Of a stretch of 64,000 nt of DNA, positions 1 to 8,599 are shown piece after piece. The notes under the pieces were generated by a model, which worked only from the letters and a program-made list of their open reading frames with translations, had not been told where the DNA came from and ran no database searches. The stretch's first letter is position 1; every line of letters begins with the position of its first letter. The translations under genes were made by a program, and so were the position numbers. Origin of the DNA: Lentisphaerae bacterium GWF2_57_35 (GTDB taxonomy: Bacteria; Verrucomicrobiota; Kiritimatiellia; CAIQIC01; GWF2-57-35); contig MHBK01000065.1 of the NCBI GenBank assembly GCA_001804865.1, positions 23,424 to 87,423 on the forward strand, given 5' to 3'.

Positions 1-3000
1 CTCTGAACGGTTCCGGCGTCGCCCGTTTCGTAGGCCACCGACGCGACGTAGATGGCTTCGGGGATGTGTCCGAAGGCTTCGATCAGGTCGAAGGTCGCCT
101 CCAGGGCGTTTTTGTTGGCTGGGGAACGCGTGCCGTTGGTGATGGCGCCGGCCACGTTGTTGAGATAGCCCATCTTGAGGGTGGACTCCGCCGCCAGGTA
201 CGGCTTGGTATTGACGTCGAAGAACACTTGGCCGGCTTTGGCCCACGGCGCGTTCTTGGCGTCGCCAAGTTCATCGGTGACGTAGATCATCACGTCGTTA
301 GCTTCCGTGGACCAGGTCGCCACATAGAGCTTGGAGCCGTTGACGGCCGTAAGGAGCTTCATGGCATCGGGGAAGACGGTGTAGGCATCGCCGCCATTGG
401 CGCCGTCGAATTCGCCGTCTATGACAAAGGAGGTGTTGGACACGCCGGCGACATTCGCCTGCCAATCGGAGCCGTTGTTGCTGTCCCAGGAGGCCGACGT
501 GCTGTCGCGGAAGCAGAAGTCCACCGAGGTCGCATTGGTCGGCACGGGGTAATTCAACACCCAGTTGGTGGAATTGGCGGTCATCAGCAAACCGGTCACC
601 TGCTGCCAGGTCCCGAAGGTTTTCTTGGAATGACCCACGTGCAGATAAACCGGGCTGATCCCCTTCAGAGGCCCATCGTTGGGCGAGAAGGTGATGGCCA
701 AGGTCTGGCCTTGTTGCGCCGGATTCGGAGTATAATACGCGACCGAAGCCTTGTTGGTGGTCGGCGAACTAGAGGGTTTGCTGTTGCGGTCGTAAATGTT
801 GTACAGGTAGATATTGGCTTCCGCATAACCCGCCTGAACTTCCTGGCCGTTGCTGAAGCCGTCGCCGTCGAAGTCGTTGTTGTCGTCCCATTGGCCGCTA
901 TAGAAGGTCGAGTGGTTGTAGGGGTTCAGCCGGGTCCAGGTTTCGCCCCATTCCGGGATGAAATTCTTGTTGCTGTCGCCGGGCCACGAGGCATCGGGGC
1001 CGGGGGCTCCGTCGGAATCGATGAACGGCATTTCCACATTATCCGGGATCGTATCGCCGTCAGAGTCGATGGCATTGATGCCATAGAGGTTTAAGACGAC
1101 GCGGCGGGATACGCGGCTGGTGACGCCTCCATCCACGCGTTCGGCTTCGAAGAAGTTCGCGCCGTTCACATAGGCGCCCCAGAGCCGGTCGGTGATGGCG
1201 CCGGAGAAGTCGCGGTATACGATCTCGCCATTGAAGGTGTTCGTGTAGAGGCCGTCGTTGAACGGCAATTCATAACCGTTCCAGAAGAGTCGGACGGAGG
1301 AGGGCGTGCCCGGCGTTGTAACGGCGGTCTTGAAGAAAGGCAATTCCTTCTGGGTGTTGTCGGCGTGATTCAGTTCGATGCTTTGTGCGTTGCCGACGAC
1401 ATTGAATACTCGCGCGTAGGAGCTGGTGTTGATGACTTGTCGGGGCGAATTCCAGTCCGCTTCCGTAGCCGTGACCAGGGCGGTGTGCGTTCCCGCGCTC
1501 AGGCTGTCGAGATTGAACTTCCAGAGGCCCTTGATGGTTTGGTCGGCCGACTGCGGCGCTCCGCCGTCGACGGAAACCGTGATGCCATAGGCCAGGTAAT
1601 CGATGTTGGTAATGAGCATCACGCCCGCCCCGCGGATCGTTGCTCCCTCGGCCGGATGGGCAATGCTCAGTTCCGGGCCGCGGCGGTCGATATACACCAC
1701 CTTGGCGGCTGTGTTGAAGAGGGCAGGCAGTCCTGCGTCGCGCTGATTAAAGGCACGGGCCTTGATGACGTTCAATCCCTCGACCAGGTTGGTCTCGGTG
1801 ATCTGAACGTTCATGTACCAGTTGGTGCTGTTGATTTGATCGCATTTCTCGTAGAAGCCCGCCACCACGCTGAGATTGGTTTGGCCGGTGACCCACACAT
1901 TGGTCGGCGTCAGCCGGGTTCTCCCGTTGCCCCACTTCAGCATGACGGCGTCCACGGCGCCGCCGGCCGGATTGAAGGAAACGTCCACGGTGACATTGGT
2001 GGACGTGACGCGGGTGATCTGCTGGGTTTTGACGCCGGCGTGAATGCCGCCGGGAACAATCCAGGTCATGGTCGGAGACGTCGAGCCGTCCTGTTTGACG
2101 TTGATGCGAACGGGGTCGGCCATCTTCGGGGCGTAGCAGACCCAACCCTGGCCGCTGTTGCCGGGAACGCGGATGACGGCCTGGCCGCCGGACACGGTCA
2201 CTTCATCGAAATTGTGGCCGGTGAAATCTTTCAGCACCGTGCCGTTCTGGAAACTGCAGGCGACCGTCCGGGTTTGATCCCAGCCGGAATCGTTCAAAGC
2301 CACCAGCAGGAGGCCTTCGCCGGCATCCGGAGAGCCGTTGCCGTTCACGTCGTCATAACGTTCGTAGCTGAAAAAGTCGTTTTCGCTCCAGCGGTCGTAT
2401 TCGTTGCCGCGGGCAAATTGCTGGTGCACCCAGACGAGGTTGGCGATGTCGCCATATTGATCGGCCAGCGCCTGGCTGTCGTAGCCGGGGCGCATCCACG
2501 TCTTGGTATTGTTGTCGGCCCAGGTGATGTTGTTGCCGGTGAAGTACACCATCGGGAAGCCGACGTGCGTAAGGATATAGGCGTAAGCCAAATTGACTTT
2601 GTTCGGGCCGGCCTCGTCATGGCCCCAGGCATACATGATGCCGAGTTCGGGATGGATGCCGCCTCCGCCCGCCGTGAGCGAGGCGAGGTTGCCGTTGCTG
2701 AAGGCGTCGTAGAGTTTTTGCTTCAGGGGATAATCGAGGAAGCGCATCGGATTGCGGGTCAAGGCGGAGGGGCCGCTGCTCATGTCGCCGCCAAACCAAT
2801 AGCCCAATTCGCTCTGGTAGCTGAGAATCTCGGCGAAGATCAGCGCGTCGTTGCGAACCAGATAATTCTTATACAGCTCGTCCGCTTCGTGTTCGTTGGG
2901 ATCGCTGTAGCCGCGGCGGGTGTTGAAGCTCCACTGGGCTTCGTGCAGGAATCCATTGCCCTTCCAGCCGAAGAATTCGAAATTCACGTGCTTGCCGGCA

Positions 3001-3788
3001 TCGAGCCGCAAGCCGTCGTAATCCACAGAATTGCCGAGCCAGGAAATCCAGCGCCACAGCATCTCGGGAGCCGTCTCGGCTTTGTAGGTGTTGGTGTCGA
3101 CGGCGTAATAAGGATACTTGTCGTATTGCCCTTTGTGGCGCAGATAGCTGGTTCCGCCGACAAAATTCCAGCCCGGCGTGTTGTTGCCGCCGGTGAAGCG
3201 ATTGCGGAGTTCGCTGGAGTTGTTGGGATGATCTTCGGTGCGGATGTCGATGAGATTGCAGAGTTCCTGCCACATGGTGCCGCCGTAGCCTTCGTTCGGC
3301 GTCCATTGGTCCATGCGCGGGCCGCGCTTGTAATTCAGGCTGTTGCAGTAGCCCTGCGCCCATTGCACATGGAAATCTTCCGGAACCATGCCCGGATAGC
3401 TGCGGAAATCCGGCCCGTTGCCGTTATGGTTCATGATGATGTCGGGAAGAATTTTCACATCCAGGCGATGGGCGGCATTGACCATGTTGCGCAGGTCGCC
3501 GCGGGTGCCGTAACGCGTCGCCCAGGAGCCGCGCTGAGGAATGTCGCCAAGGTCGAAGCGATCGTACAGGCTGTATCCGACGTTGCCCCATTTCGTGCCG
3601 AGCCCGGTTGGGCCCTTGGTCGGGGGCGGAGTCCAGATGTAGTCGTAGCCGATGGTCGATACCTCCGGCATGCGCCGATACATTTCTTCCCATTCGGTTT
3701 CGAACCACTGCAGCATGACTTCGGCCTGAACGCAGACCGACATCGTCAGAAAGGCGAACAATACGCAAAACTTCGATGATAACCTCAT
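1..3788 (-). CDS. Secreted GH13 alpha-amylase with CBM25-like C-terminal domain (partial, 3' end outside window)
   Basis: Starch or alpha-glucan hydrolase exported from the cell. The reading frame stays open from the ATG at 3788 to the left edge (about 1260 codons seen). GGAGGT lies 6 nt before the start, and a signal peptide ends at about residue 22 (VCVQA). GH13 signatures are visible: GLRLDAGKHV with the nucleophile Asp, LIFAEILSY with the acid/base Glu, and a region IV GHDEAG. Downstream come Ig-like beta segments, a Ca-binding stretch rich in DSDGD and DFDGDG, and a segment resembling starch-binding CBM25 (SVAYYTPNP, VYLHVGHSK, W-rich). Known for the family: retaining alpha-glucanases. 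Inferred: extracellular starch use under sugar control, given the palindrome in its promoter. Exact linkage specificity cannot be read. Confidence 0.9.
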   Translation of the reverse strand, partial: MRLSSKFCVLFAFLTMSVCVQAEVMLQWFETEWEEMYRRMPEVSTIGYDYIWTPPPTKGPTGLGTKWGNVGYSLYDRFDLGDIPQRGSWATRYGTRGDLRNMVNAAHRLDVKILPDIIMNHNGNGPDFRSYPGMVPEDFHVQWAQGYCNSLNYKRGPRMDQWTPNEGYGGTMWQELCNLIDIRTEDHPNNSSELRNRFTGGNNTPGWNFVGGTSYLRHKGQYDKYPYYAVDTNTYKAETAPEMLWRWISWLGNSVDYDGLRLDAGKHVNFEFFGWKGNGFLHEAQWSFNTRRGYSDPNEHEADELYKNYLVRNDALIFAEILSYQSELGYWFGGDMSSGPSALTRNPMRFLDYPLKQKLYDAFSNGNLASLTAGGGGIHPELGIMYAWGHDEAGPNKVNLAYAYILTHVGFPMVYFTGNNITWADNNTKTWMRPGYDSQALADQYGDIANLVWVHQQFARGNEYDRWSENDFFSYERYDDVNGNGSPDAGEGLLLVALNDSGWDQTRTVACSFQNGTVLKDFTGHNFDEVTVSGGQAVIRVPGNSGQGWVCYAPKMADPVRINVKQDGSTSPTMTWIVPGGIHAGVKTQQITRVTSTNVTVDVSFNPAGGAVDAVMLKWGNGRTRLTPTNVWVTGQTNLSVVAGFYEKCDQINSTNWYMNVQITETNLVEGLNVIKARAFNQRDAGLPALFNTAAKVVYIDRRGPELSIAHPAEGATIRGAGVMLITNIDYLAYGITVSVDGGAPQSADQTIKGLWKFNLDSLSAGTHTALVTATEADWNSPRQVINTSSYARVFNVVGNAQSIELNHADNTQKELPFFKTAVTTPGTPSSVRLFWNGYELPFNDGLYTNTFNGEIVYRDFSGAITDRLWGAYVNGANFFEAERVDGGVTSRVSRRVVLNLYGINAIDSDGDTIPDNVEMPFIDSDGAPGPDASWPGDSNKNFIPEWGETWTRLNPYNHSTFYSGQWDDNNDFDGDGFSNGQEVQAGYAEANIYLYNIYDRNSKPSSSPTTNKASVAYYTPNPAQQGQTLAITFSPNDGPLKGISPVYLHVGHSKKTFGTWQQVTGLLMTANSTNWVLNYPVPTNATSVDFCFRDSTSASWDSNNGSDWQANVAGVSNTSFVIDGEFDGANGGDAYTVFPDAMKLLTAVNGSKLYVATWSTEANDVMIYVTDELGDAKNAPWAKAGQVFFDVNTKPYLAAESTLKMGYLNNVAGAITNGTRSPANKNALEATFDLIEAFGHIPEAIYVASVAYETGDAGTVQ

Positions 3789-3871
3789 TCGCTGACCTCC
3801 GCGGGAGACTTTGGGTTTAACGCTTCGTACTTTGAACTCTAGGAGACATATACCGAGTTGCCTTGCTCAAG

Positions 3872-3883
3872 TAAAACGTTTTA
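3872..3883. promoter_or_regulatory. LacI-type operator palindrome before the amylase gene
   Basis: TAAAACGTTTTA is a perfect 12-bp palindrome with the central CG typical of LacI-family operators. On the minus strand it overlaps a possible -35 box (TTTACT), followed after 17 nt by TATATG, about 85 bp before the amylase start. No LacI-family gene is in the window, so the regulator is unknown. Confidence 0.45.
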
Positions 3884-3968
3884 GCAATAAAAGTTAAAAA
3901 TATCGTACCGGGGAGGGGTATGGCTGTATAGGATGGAAGTGTAACGTGCTGTAAAATAGCTAATAACG

Positions 3969-4520
3969 CTAGAATGCGTCGTCGGATTCCAAGGCAGACC
4001 AGATAGGCTCCAAGTCGTCGTCGTCCAATGCCAGTTCCATGAAATCCGCATTGAGCTTTACCGCCCGCTTCAAATAGCTCAGCGCGTGCTCCTGGTTGCC
4101 TAATTGGCATTCGTAACATGCGAGGTTATAGGGGATGACGGCCATCTTTTTGAAGCGGCGCTGAGCTTGCAGGAGGACCGCGCGAGCGGCGACAATATTG
4201 TCTTTCCTTCGGATGCTGTAGGCCAATTGAACGTGATACGTTGGTTCGTTCGGAAAACGTTGAATCAAATCCATGGCGACTTGCACCGCGAGCGGCCAGT
4301 TTTTTTCGTCGATGGCCATACGCAGGATGATTTCGCAAGTCTCTTGGCGCGAATGAAACATGCGGGGAATTTTCTGGAATTCGCTTTGCGCTTGGGCCGT
4401 CATGCCCAGGTCGAGAAACCCATCGCATCGCTGCAGGGTCCAAAGAACCTGTTCAGGCAATTCCGGACAATTGTTGACGACCTTTTTCATGACATCATAA
4501 TTTACTTCGTAGCGCTCCAC
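3969..4520 (-). CDS. Tetratricopeptide repeat protein
   Basis: 183 residues without signal peptide or membrane segment, so probably a cytoplasmic scaffold. At least two TPR-like helix pairs are visible, the clearest in the C-terminal third (LACYECQLGNQEHALSYLKRA followed by a DDDDLEPIW ending, typical of bacterial TPR proteins). Earlier segments (EPTYHVQLAYSIRRKDN...AARAVL) also fit the motif. It lies 3 nt downstream of the coiled-coil gene on the same strand, so the two are probably co-transcribed. The binding partner cannot be inferred. Confidence 0.75.
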   Translation of the reverse strand: MERYEVNYDVMKKVVNNCPELPEQVLWTLQRCDGFLDLGMTAQAQSEFQKIPRMFHSRQETCEIILRMAIDEKNWPLAVQVAMDLIQRFPNEPTYHVQLAYSIRRKDNIVAARAVLLQAQRRFKKMAVIPYNLACYECQLGNQEHALSYLKRAVKLNADFMELALDDDDLEPIWSALESDDAF

Positions 4521-4523
4521 TCT

Positions 4524-4865
4524 TCAACGCTGTGAACCCATGCGACGGATACCGGCATCCAAATCGTCCAGATCCCTTTCCATGCGTTCCAGTTTGCGCT
4601 CCAAATCTTCCAGGCGCTTTTCGATGGTATCACGTGAAAAGTTGCGTTCGAAATGGTCTCCCAGCCGATTCGATATCCCATCGATGCGTTCTTCAAGCTG
4701 CGTGATCGTTTGCTGCAATCTTTGAATTTGCTCGGAGAGGTCGGTTCGCGTCGACTCCAGGGTGGCCGTCAGGTTGGTGTCCGACAGGGTTTCGGAGTAG
4801 ATGGGTTGTACCGCGAACCAGCTTAGGGCAACGACAAAAAGTAAATATCCGACATCGTGCTTCAT
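4524..4865 (-). CDS. Small exported coiled-coil protein
   Basis: 113 residues. I start at the ATG at 4865 because GGAG lies 6 nt upstream and the protein then opens with a signal peptide (MKHDVGYLLFVVALSWFAVQPIYS); an upstream in-frame start at 4928 has neither. After the signal the protein is almost entirely charged heptad-like coiled coil (IQRLQQTITQLEERI, LEDLERKLERMERDLDDLDAGI). Probably periplasmic or envelope-associated. It precedes the TPR gene by a few bases. No family recognised. Confidence 0.6.
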   Translation of the reverse strand: MKHDVGYLLFVVALSWFAVQPIYSETLSDTNLTATLESTRTDLSEQIQRLQQTITQLEERIDGISNRLGDHFERNFSRDTIEKRLEDLERKLERMERDLDDLDAGIRRMGSQR

Positions 4866-5260
4866 GGGCGCTCCGTTTTTTTTGACGACGCTGAAATTGT
4901 CGCAAACGGCCTTGTTCACGCAATACAAATTTTTCGGAAGCGGGGGAGAAGAGCGCCTTGTCCCGCTTGCGCCAAACGCCTGACTTGTTCATGAAACCTG
5001 GTGATTGCAGCGAATTTCAGTCTCGAATTGGGAGGGTGCATCCGACCCTGCGGCAGTTTTCCATGGAAAATACAGGTAGGGACGCGACTCCGCTCGCGTC
5101 CGAAGAGGCGGCCAGCGGAGTGGCCTCCCTACCCACGACGAAGAGCCCCTCTTCGCTGTTGCGGCAGTGTCCGGATGCACCCGAATTGGGAGTGGTCCCA
5201 ACTTCTTGCTTTACAGATGTATCGCAAACAACTATCCATCAGGAAAACAGGAGCTTTTGG
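4866..5260. other. Intergenic region between divergent genes carrying a repeat element
   Basis: The stretch between the coiled-coil gene (minus) and the kinase gene (plus). It contains the dispersed repeat at 5025-5190 and should carry both promoters. A frame in phase with the kinase is open from 4958, but it translates the repeat, so I treat it as non-coding. Confidence 0.6.
5025..5190. repeat. Non-autonomous repeat with inverted ends and two kissing hairpins (copy 1)
   Basis: Imperfect terminal inverted repeats (5025-5056 and 5161-5190) share GGGTGCATCCG and the GCGGC and GAATTGGG flanks. Inside, GGTAGGG pairs with CCCTACC and encloses two hairpins: GACGCG/CGCGTC with loop ACTCCGCT, and GGCC/GGCC with loop AGCGGAGT. 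The two loops are perfect 8-nt complements. Related copies lie near 10406, 44715 and 63540. Confidence 0.6.
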
Positions 5261-8200
5261 GTGAATAACGAGAAAGACGATGGGGCGTCGGACCAGCAGG
5301 ACGATCAGGATCAGAATCCCACGTTGCTTAATCCCACGTTGCTGGTAAACATCACGTCCGGAGAGGTCGATAGTATGCCGTCTTTGTCCGGTTCTTCTTC
5401 CTCCTCTTTACATCGAACAGGTTCGCTGGGTTCCAATTCAGGCGAAGAAGAGATTCTTTGTGTCGAAGGCGGTCAGAAATACAAGATGGGGCCGGTGGTC
5501 GCGCATGGCGGCATGGGAGTGGTTCGCGAGGCCTTCGATTTGAACTGTAAACGATCCGTGGCCATCAAGATCCTGCCCGGAAATCGGCCTGTGCAGCCGG
5601 AAGAGCACGAGCGTTTCATCGAAGAAGCTCAGATCACTTCTCAACTTGAGCACCCCAACATCGTTCCCGTTCATGAAGTGGGCTTCGACACCAATCACAA
5701 CGTTTTTTACAGCATGAAGTACGTCCAAGGCGTCACGTTGACGGGCGTGTTGATGGGCATTCGAAAAGGGGATCCGGCCATCATCGAGGAATACCCTCTT
5801 TCCCGCTTGCTGAATGTCTTTCAGAAGGTTTGCGATGCGATCGCTTTTGCCCATTCCCGAAACGTGGTGCATTGCGATTTGAAGCCGGACAACATCATGA
5901 TTTGCGACTTCGGCGAAGTCCTGGTGATGGATTGGGGGCTGGCCCGTCATGTGGGGGCGAACTACTCCGGATTCTCCACCGGGAAAACGGCTTCGCCCGA
6001 TGAGACGCCGTCCCTGTCCGCCGAAGAAGTGTTCGCTCAGGACACGATCGCCGCTCCGACCGATTCGCTCGGCGCCGTCACCCGCACGACCACGGGCCGA
6101 ATCATGGGCACGCCCGGCTTCATGGCTCCCGAACGCATTTGGACCCAAACGACGGTCGATGTGCGCTCCGATCTCTATTCTTTGGGCGCCACGCTCTACA
6201 GCATCCTGACGCTCCGGGCGCCGATTGCCGGCAAGGATATGCGGATGGTCCTTCAACGAATCCTGAATGGAGATATTCGTCCGCCCATTTCGTTCAATGA
6301 GGCGGACGCCTCCGCGGGCGTCTCGGATCCGGCCCGGCAGATTGCGCTGCTCCATTGCCCCGAGGCCAAAATTCCCGAACCGCTTTCGGAAATCACCATG
6401 AAAGCGCTTTCCACGAGCCCGACCGATCGGTATGCCTCGGTCAAGGAAATGCAGCAGGAAGTCGAGGCCTATCAGAACGGCCTGATCTGGCATCTGGTGG
6501 TCGACGACGATTTTACCAGCGACAAATTTTTGGAGAACTGGGAAGTGATTGGCGGGCGTTACTCCATTAAGGACGGCGAACTCCGGTTGAATGGGGGAGA
6601 GCCGCAGATTCTCCTGCTCAAGAGGGATTTGCCCGGCGACATTCGGATCGAGTACGAATGCCATCAGGAAAGCGCCTACCTGAACGACGTGAGTTGCTTC
6701 ATGAGTTCCGTCCGCTCGTCGAATCGCAAGGAGATTCCTTCCAGCGGCTATGAATTCAAATATGGCGCCTACGACAACTCGCTCAACCTGCTCATGCGGT
6801 CCGATCGTCGCATCTGGAGCGAATCGGCTTCGCCGATTGCCCGCGGGCAACTCTACCACGTGCTGGCCGAACGCATCGGATCCCGGCTTCGCCTGGTGGT
6901 CAACAACCAGGAAATCTTTCGCGTGACCGATCGCGATCCTCTTTCCGGGCCCGACCGCACGGCGGTGGGAACGGTCGGCTGGATTGCGGATACCCGTTAC
7001 CGTCGGATTCGCGTCTATTGCCTGGGCACCCCCTGGAAAAGCGATATGCTGGACATGGCCGAGCGCCAGACGCAAAAAGGCCATTACGAAATTTCCATGT
7101 CGTTGTTTCAGGAAGTCATGGATTCCTTTCCCGACGCGCAGCGGCTGACCCGGGCCCGGCGCGGTTACGAGACGGCCCGCCGGCGCGAAGCCTTGACGAA
7201 GAGCCTGCCCGAATGGAAGGCCCGCCTCGAAGCCGCGTGGCCCGGCCGCACCTTTCAATTGCGCATGGATAACGACGGGCTCACGCTCGAGATTTCGAAA
7301 TCCGACATCGACGATCTCAGCCCCATTGTCGGGTTGCCGCTCACCACGCTGTATTGCGCCCATAACCGCATCTCCAGTCTGGAGCCGTTGCGGGGGATGC
7401 CCTTGGGCGCCTTGAATTGCACCGGCAATCCCATCTCCAGTCTGGAGCCGCTGCGCTGCATGCCGCTTTCCACCCTGCTGTGCGAATGCTGTCGCATCGA
7501 AAGTCTGGAACCCTTGCGCGGCATGCCGCTTACCCTGTTGGTCGCCGGCGGCAACCGCATTTCCAGTTTGGACCCGATTCGCGGCATGCCGTTGACGCTG
7601 CTCGCCATCTGGGACAATCGTATCGACGATCTTTCGCCCATTCGCGGCATGCCCTTGACGGCCTTGTACTGCAACGGCAACCGCATTTCCACCCTCGAGC
7701 CCCTGACCAATATGCCGTTGGTCACCCTCAATTGCAGCGGCAACCTTATATCGTCCATTGAACCCTTGCGCGGCATGCCGCTCACCGTGCTGCATTGCGG
7801 CGAAAACAAGATCGCCAGCATTGAGCCGCTTCAGGGCATGCACTTGGTCATTCTCAGCTTCCCGGACAACCAGATCAACACGCTGCAACCCCTCAAGGGC
7901 ATGTCGCCCGCCTCCCTGAGCTGCGGACGCAATCTGCTGACCGGCGTCGTGCCGTTTGCCGCCAAACCGCCCGACGACTTCGGCTTCGACTGCGACACGA
8001 TTCCCACTCGCGAACTCGAATGGCTGTACGAAAAATGGTCGCACGATTTTCGGTTCGCCTTTCATGCCAAAAACGTGCAAGTCCTGCTCGCGCTTCGCCG
8101 CAACGACTTGGCGCAACTCCGGTCGCTCGCCGCCGAGTTCAAGGGCCACCGCTATCTCTTTATCCCGAAATTCCTGCGCTGGGACGAGGCGAAAGCGTAC

Positions 8201-8473
8201 TGCGAAAAACTTGGCGGCCATCTCGTCATCATTACCGGTGAAGAGGAAAACGTCTTCATCAGTTCCATATTCAAGAGCGGCTGCTGGGCCTGGATGGGCC
8301 TGGTCACCCGGGAAAACGGACACGAATGGATCACCGGCGAACCCGTTTCCTACCTCAACTTTGTAGACAAGCTCCAGGAAAGCAAGCTCGGCCCCAAGAT
8401 CTTCAGCGGCCGCTGGGCTCGCGACGACGTCGACGGCGCCTCCAATTCCTTTATCGTCGAATGGGATTCGTGA
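5261..8473 (+). CDS. Serine/threonine protein kinase fused to LamG-like, leucine-rich repeat and C-type lectin domains
   Basis: 1070 residues from the GTG at 5261, chosen because AGGAG lies 7 nt upstream and everything before it is repeat DNA. Order: acidic Ser-rich N-terminus; kinase domain at about 70-410 with glycine loop AHGGMGVV, VAIK lysine, HCDLKPDN catalytic loop (HRD is HCD), DWG instead of DFG, and GTPGFMAPE; a concanavalin-like beta domain at about 415-590; about ten 21-residue leucine-rich repeats (PLTxLxCxxNxISSLEPLRGM type) at 687-897; and a C-terminal C-type lectin-like domain at about 960-1070 (WDEAKAYCEKLGGHLVII ... FIVEW). I see no membrane segment. Hank's-type kinases with such tails are typical of PVC bacteria. 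Substrate unknown. Confidence 0.9.
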   Translation: MNNEKDDGASDQQDDQDQNPTLLNPTLLVNITSGEVDSMPSLSGSSSSSLHRTGSLGSNSGEEEILCVEGGQKYKMGPVVAHGGMGVVREAFDLNCKRSVAIKILPGNRPVQPEEHERFIEEAQITSQLEHPNIVPVHEVGFDTNHNVFYSMKYVQGVTLTGVLMGIRKGDPAIIEEYPLSRLLNVFQKVCDAIAFAHSRNVVHCDLKPDNIMICDFGEVLVMDWGLARHVGANYSGFSTGKTASPDETPSLSAEEVFAQDTIAAPTDSLGAVTRTTTGRIMGTPGFMAPERIWTQTTVDVRSDLYSLGATLYSILTLRAPIAGKDMRMVLQRILNGDIRPPISFNEADASAGVSDPARQIALLHCPEAKIPEPLSEITMKALSTSPTDRYASVKEMQQEVEAYQNGLIWHLVVDDDFTSDKFLENWEVIGGRYSIKDGELRLNGGEPQILLLKRDLPGDIRIEYECHQESAYLNDVSCFMSSVRSSNRKEIPSSGYEFKYGAYDNSLNLLMRSDRRIWSESASPIARGQLYHVLAERIGSRLRLVVNNQEIFRVTDRDPLSGPDRTAVGTVGWIADTRYRRIRVYCLGTPWKSDMLDMAERQTQKGHYEISMSLFQEVMDSFPDAQRLTRARRGYETARRREALTKSLPEWKARLEAAWPGRTFQLRMDNDGLTLEISKSDIDDLSPIVGLPLTTLYCAHNRISSLEPLRGMPLGALNCTGNPISSLEPLRCMPLSTLLCECCRIESLEPLRGMPLTLLVAGGNRISSLDPIRGMPLTLLAIWDNRIDDLSPIRGMPLTALYCNGNRISTLEPLTNMPLVTLNCSGNLISSIEPLRGMPLTVLHCGENKIASIEPLQGMHLVILSFPDNQINTLQPLKGMSPASLSCGRNLLTGVVPFAAKPPDDFGFDCDTIPTRELEWLYEKWSHDFRFAFHAKNVQVLLALRRNDLAQLRSLAAEFKGHRYLFIPKFLRWDEAKAYCEKLGGHLVIITGEEENVFISSIFKSGCWAWMGLVTRENGHEWITGEPVSYLNFVDKLQESKLGPKIFSGRWARDDVDGASNSFIVEWDS

Positions 8474-8493
8474 TGCGGGCGGCGCGCGAAACT

Positions 8494-8589
8494 ATTTGCG
8501 ATTTGCGATTTGCAATTTCCAATTGGGGTAGCGTCGCCCAACAACCCAATTTCTTTCCTCTTCAAAATTGCAAATCGCAAATTGCAAAT
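8494..8589. repeat. AT-rich inverted repeat, probable bidirectional terminator
   Basis: 8494-8518 and 8565-8589 are inverted copies (24 of 25 bases) built from ATTTGCGATTTGC units. They enclose a smaller stem, AATTGGG/CCCAATT. The element sits exactly between two convergent genes (stops at 8473 and 8600). It may act as a terminator, or be a mobile repeat that landed there. Confidence 0.5.
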
Positions 8590-8599
8590 GAACCGGTCC

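Noticed and set aside
1365..3779. An 804-codon open frame on the plus strand opposite the amylase
   Set aside because: It lies antisense to a clear GH13 gene, has no domain, and its His/Gly/Val-rich composition is what high-GC antisense frames give.
4958..5260. N-terminal extension of the kinase (about 100 residues)
   Set aside because: The DNA is a repeat element seen elsewhere, and a well-placed ribosome site precedes the GTG at 5261.
5438..8323. A 961-codon frame opposite the kinase gene
   Set aside because: Antisense shadow of a well-supported gene; its repeats mirror the LRR region and it has no ribosome site or domain.
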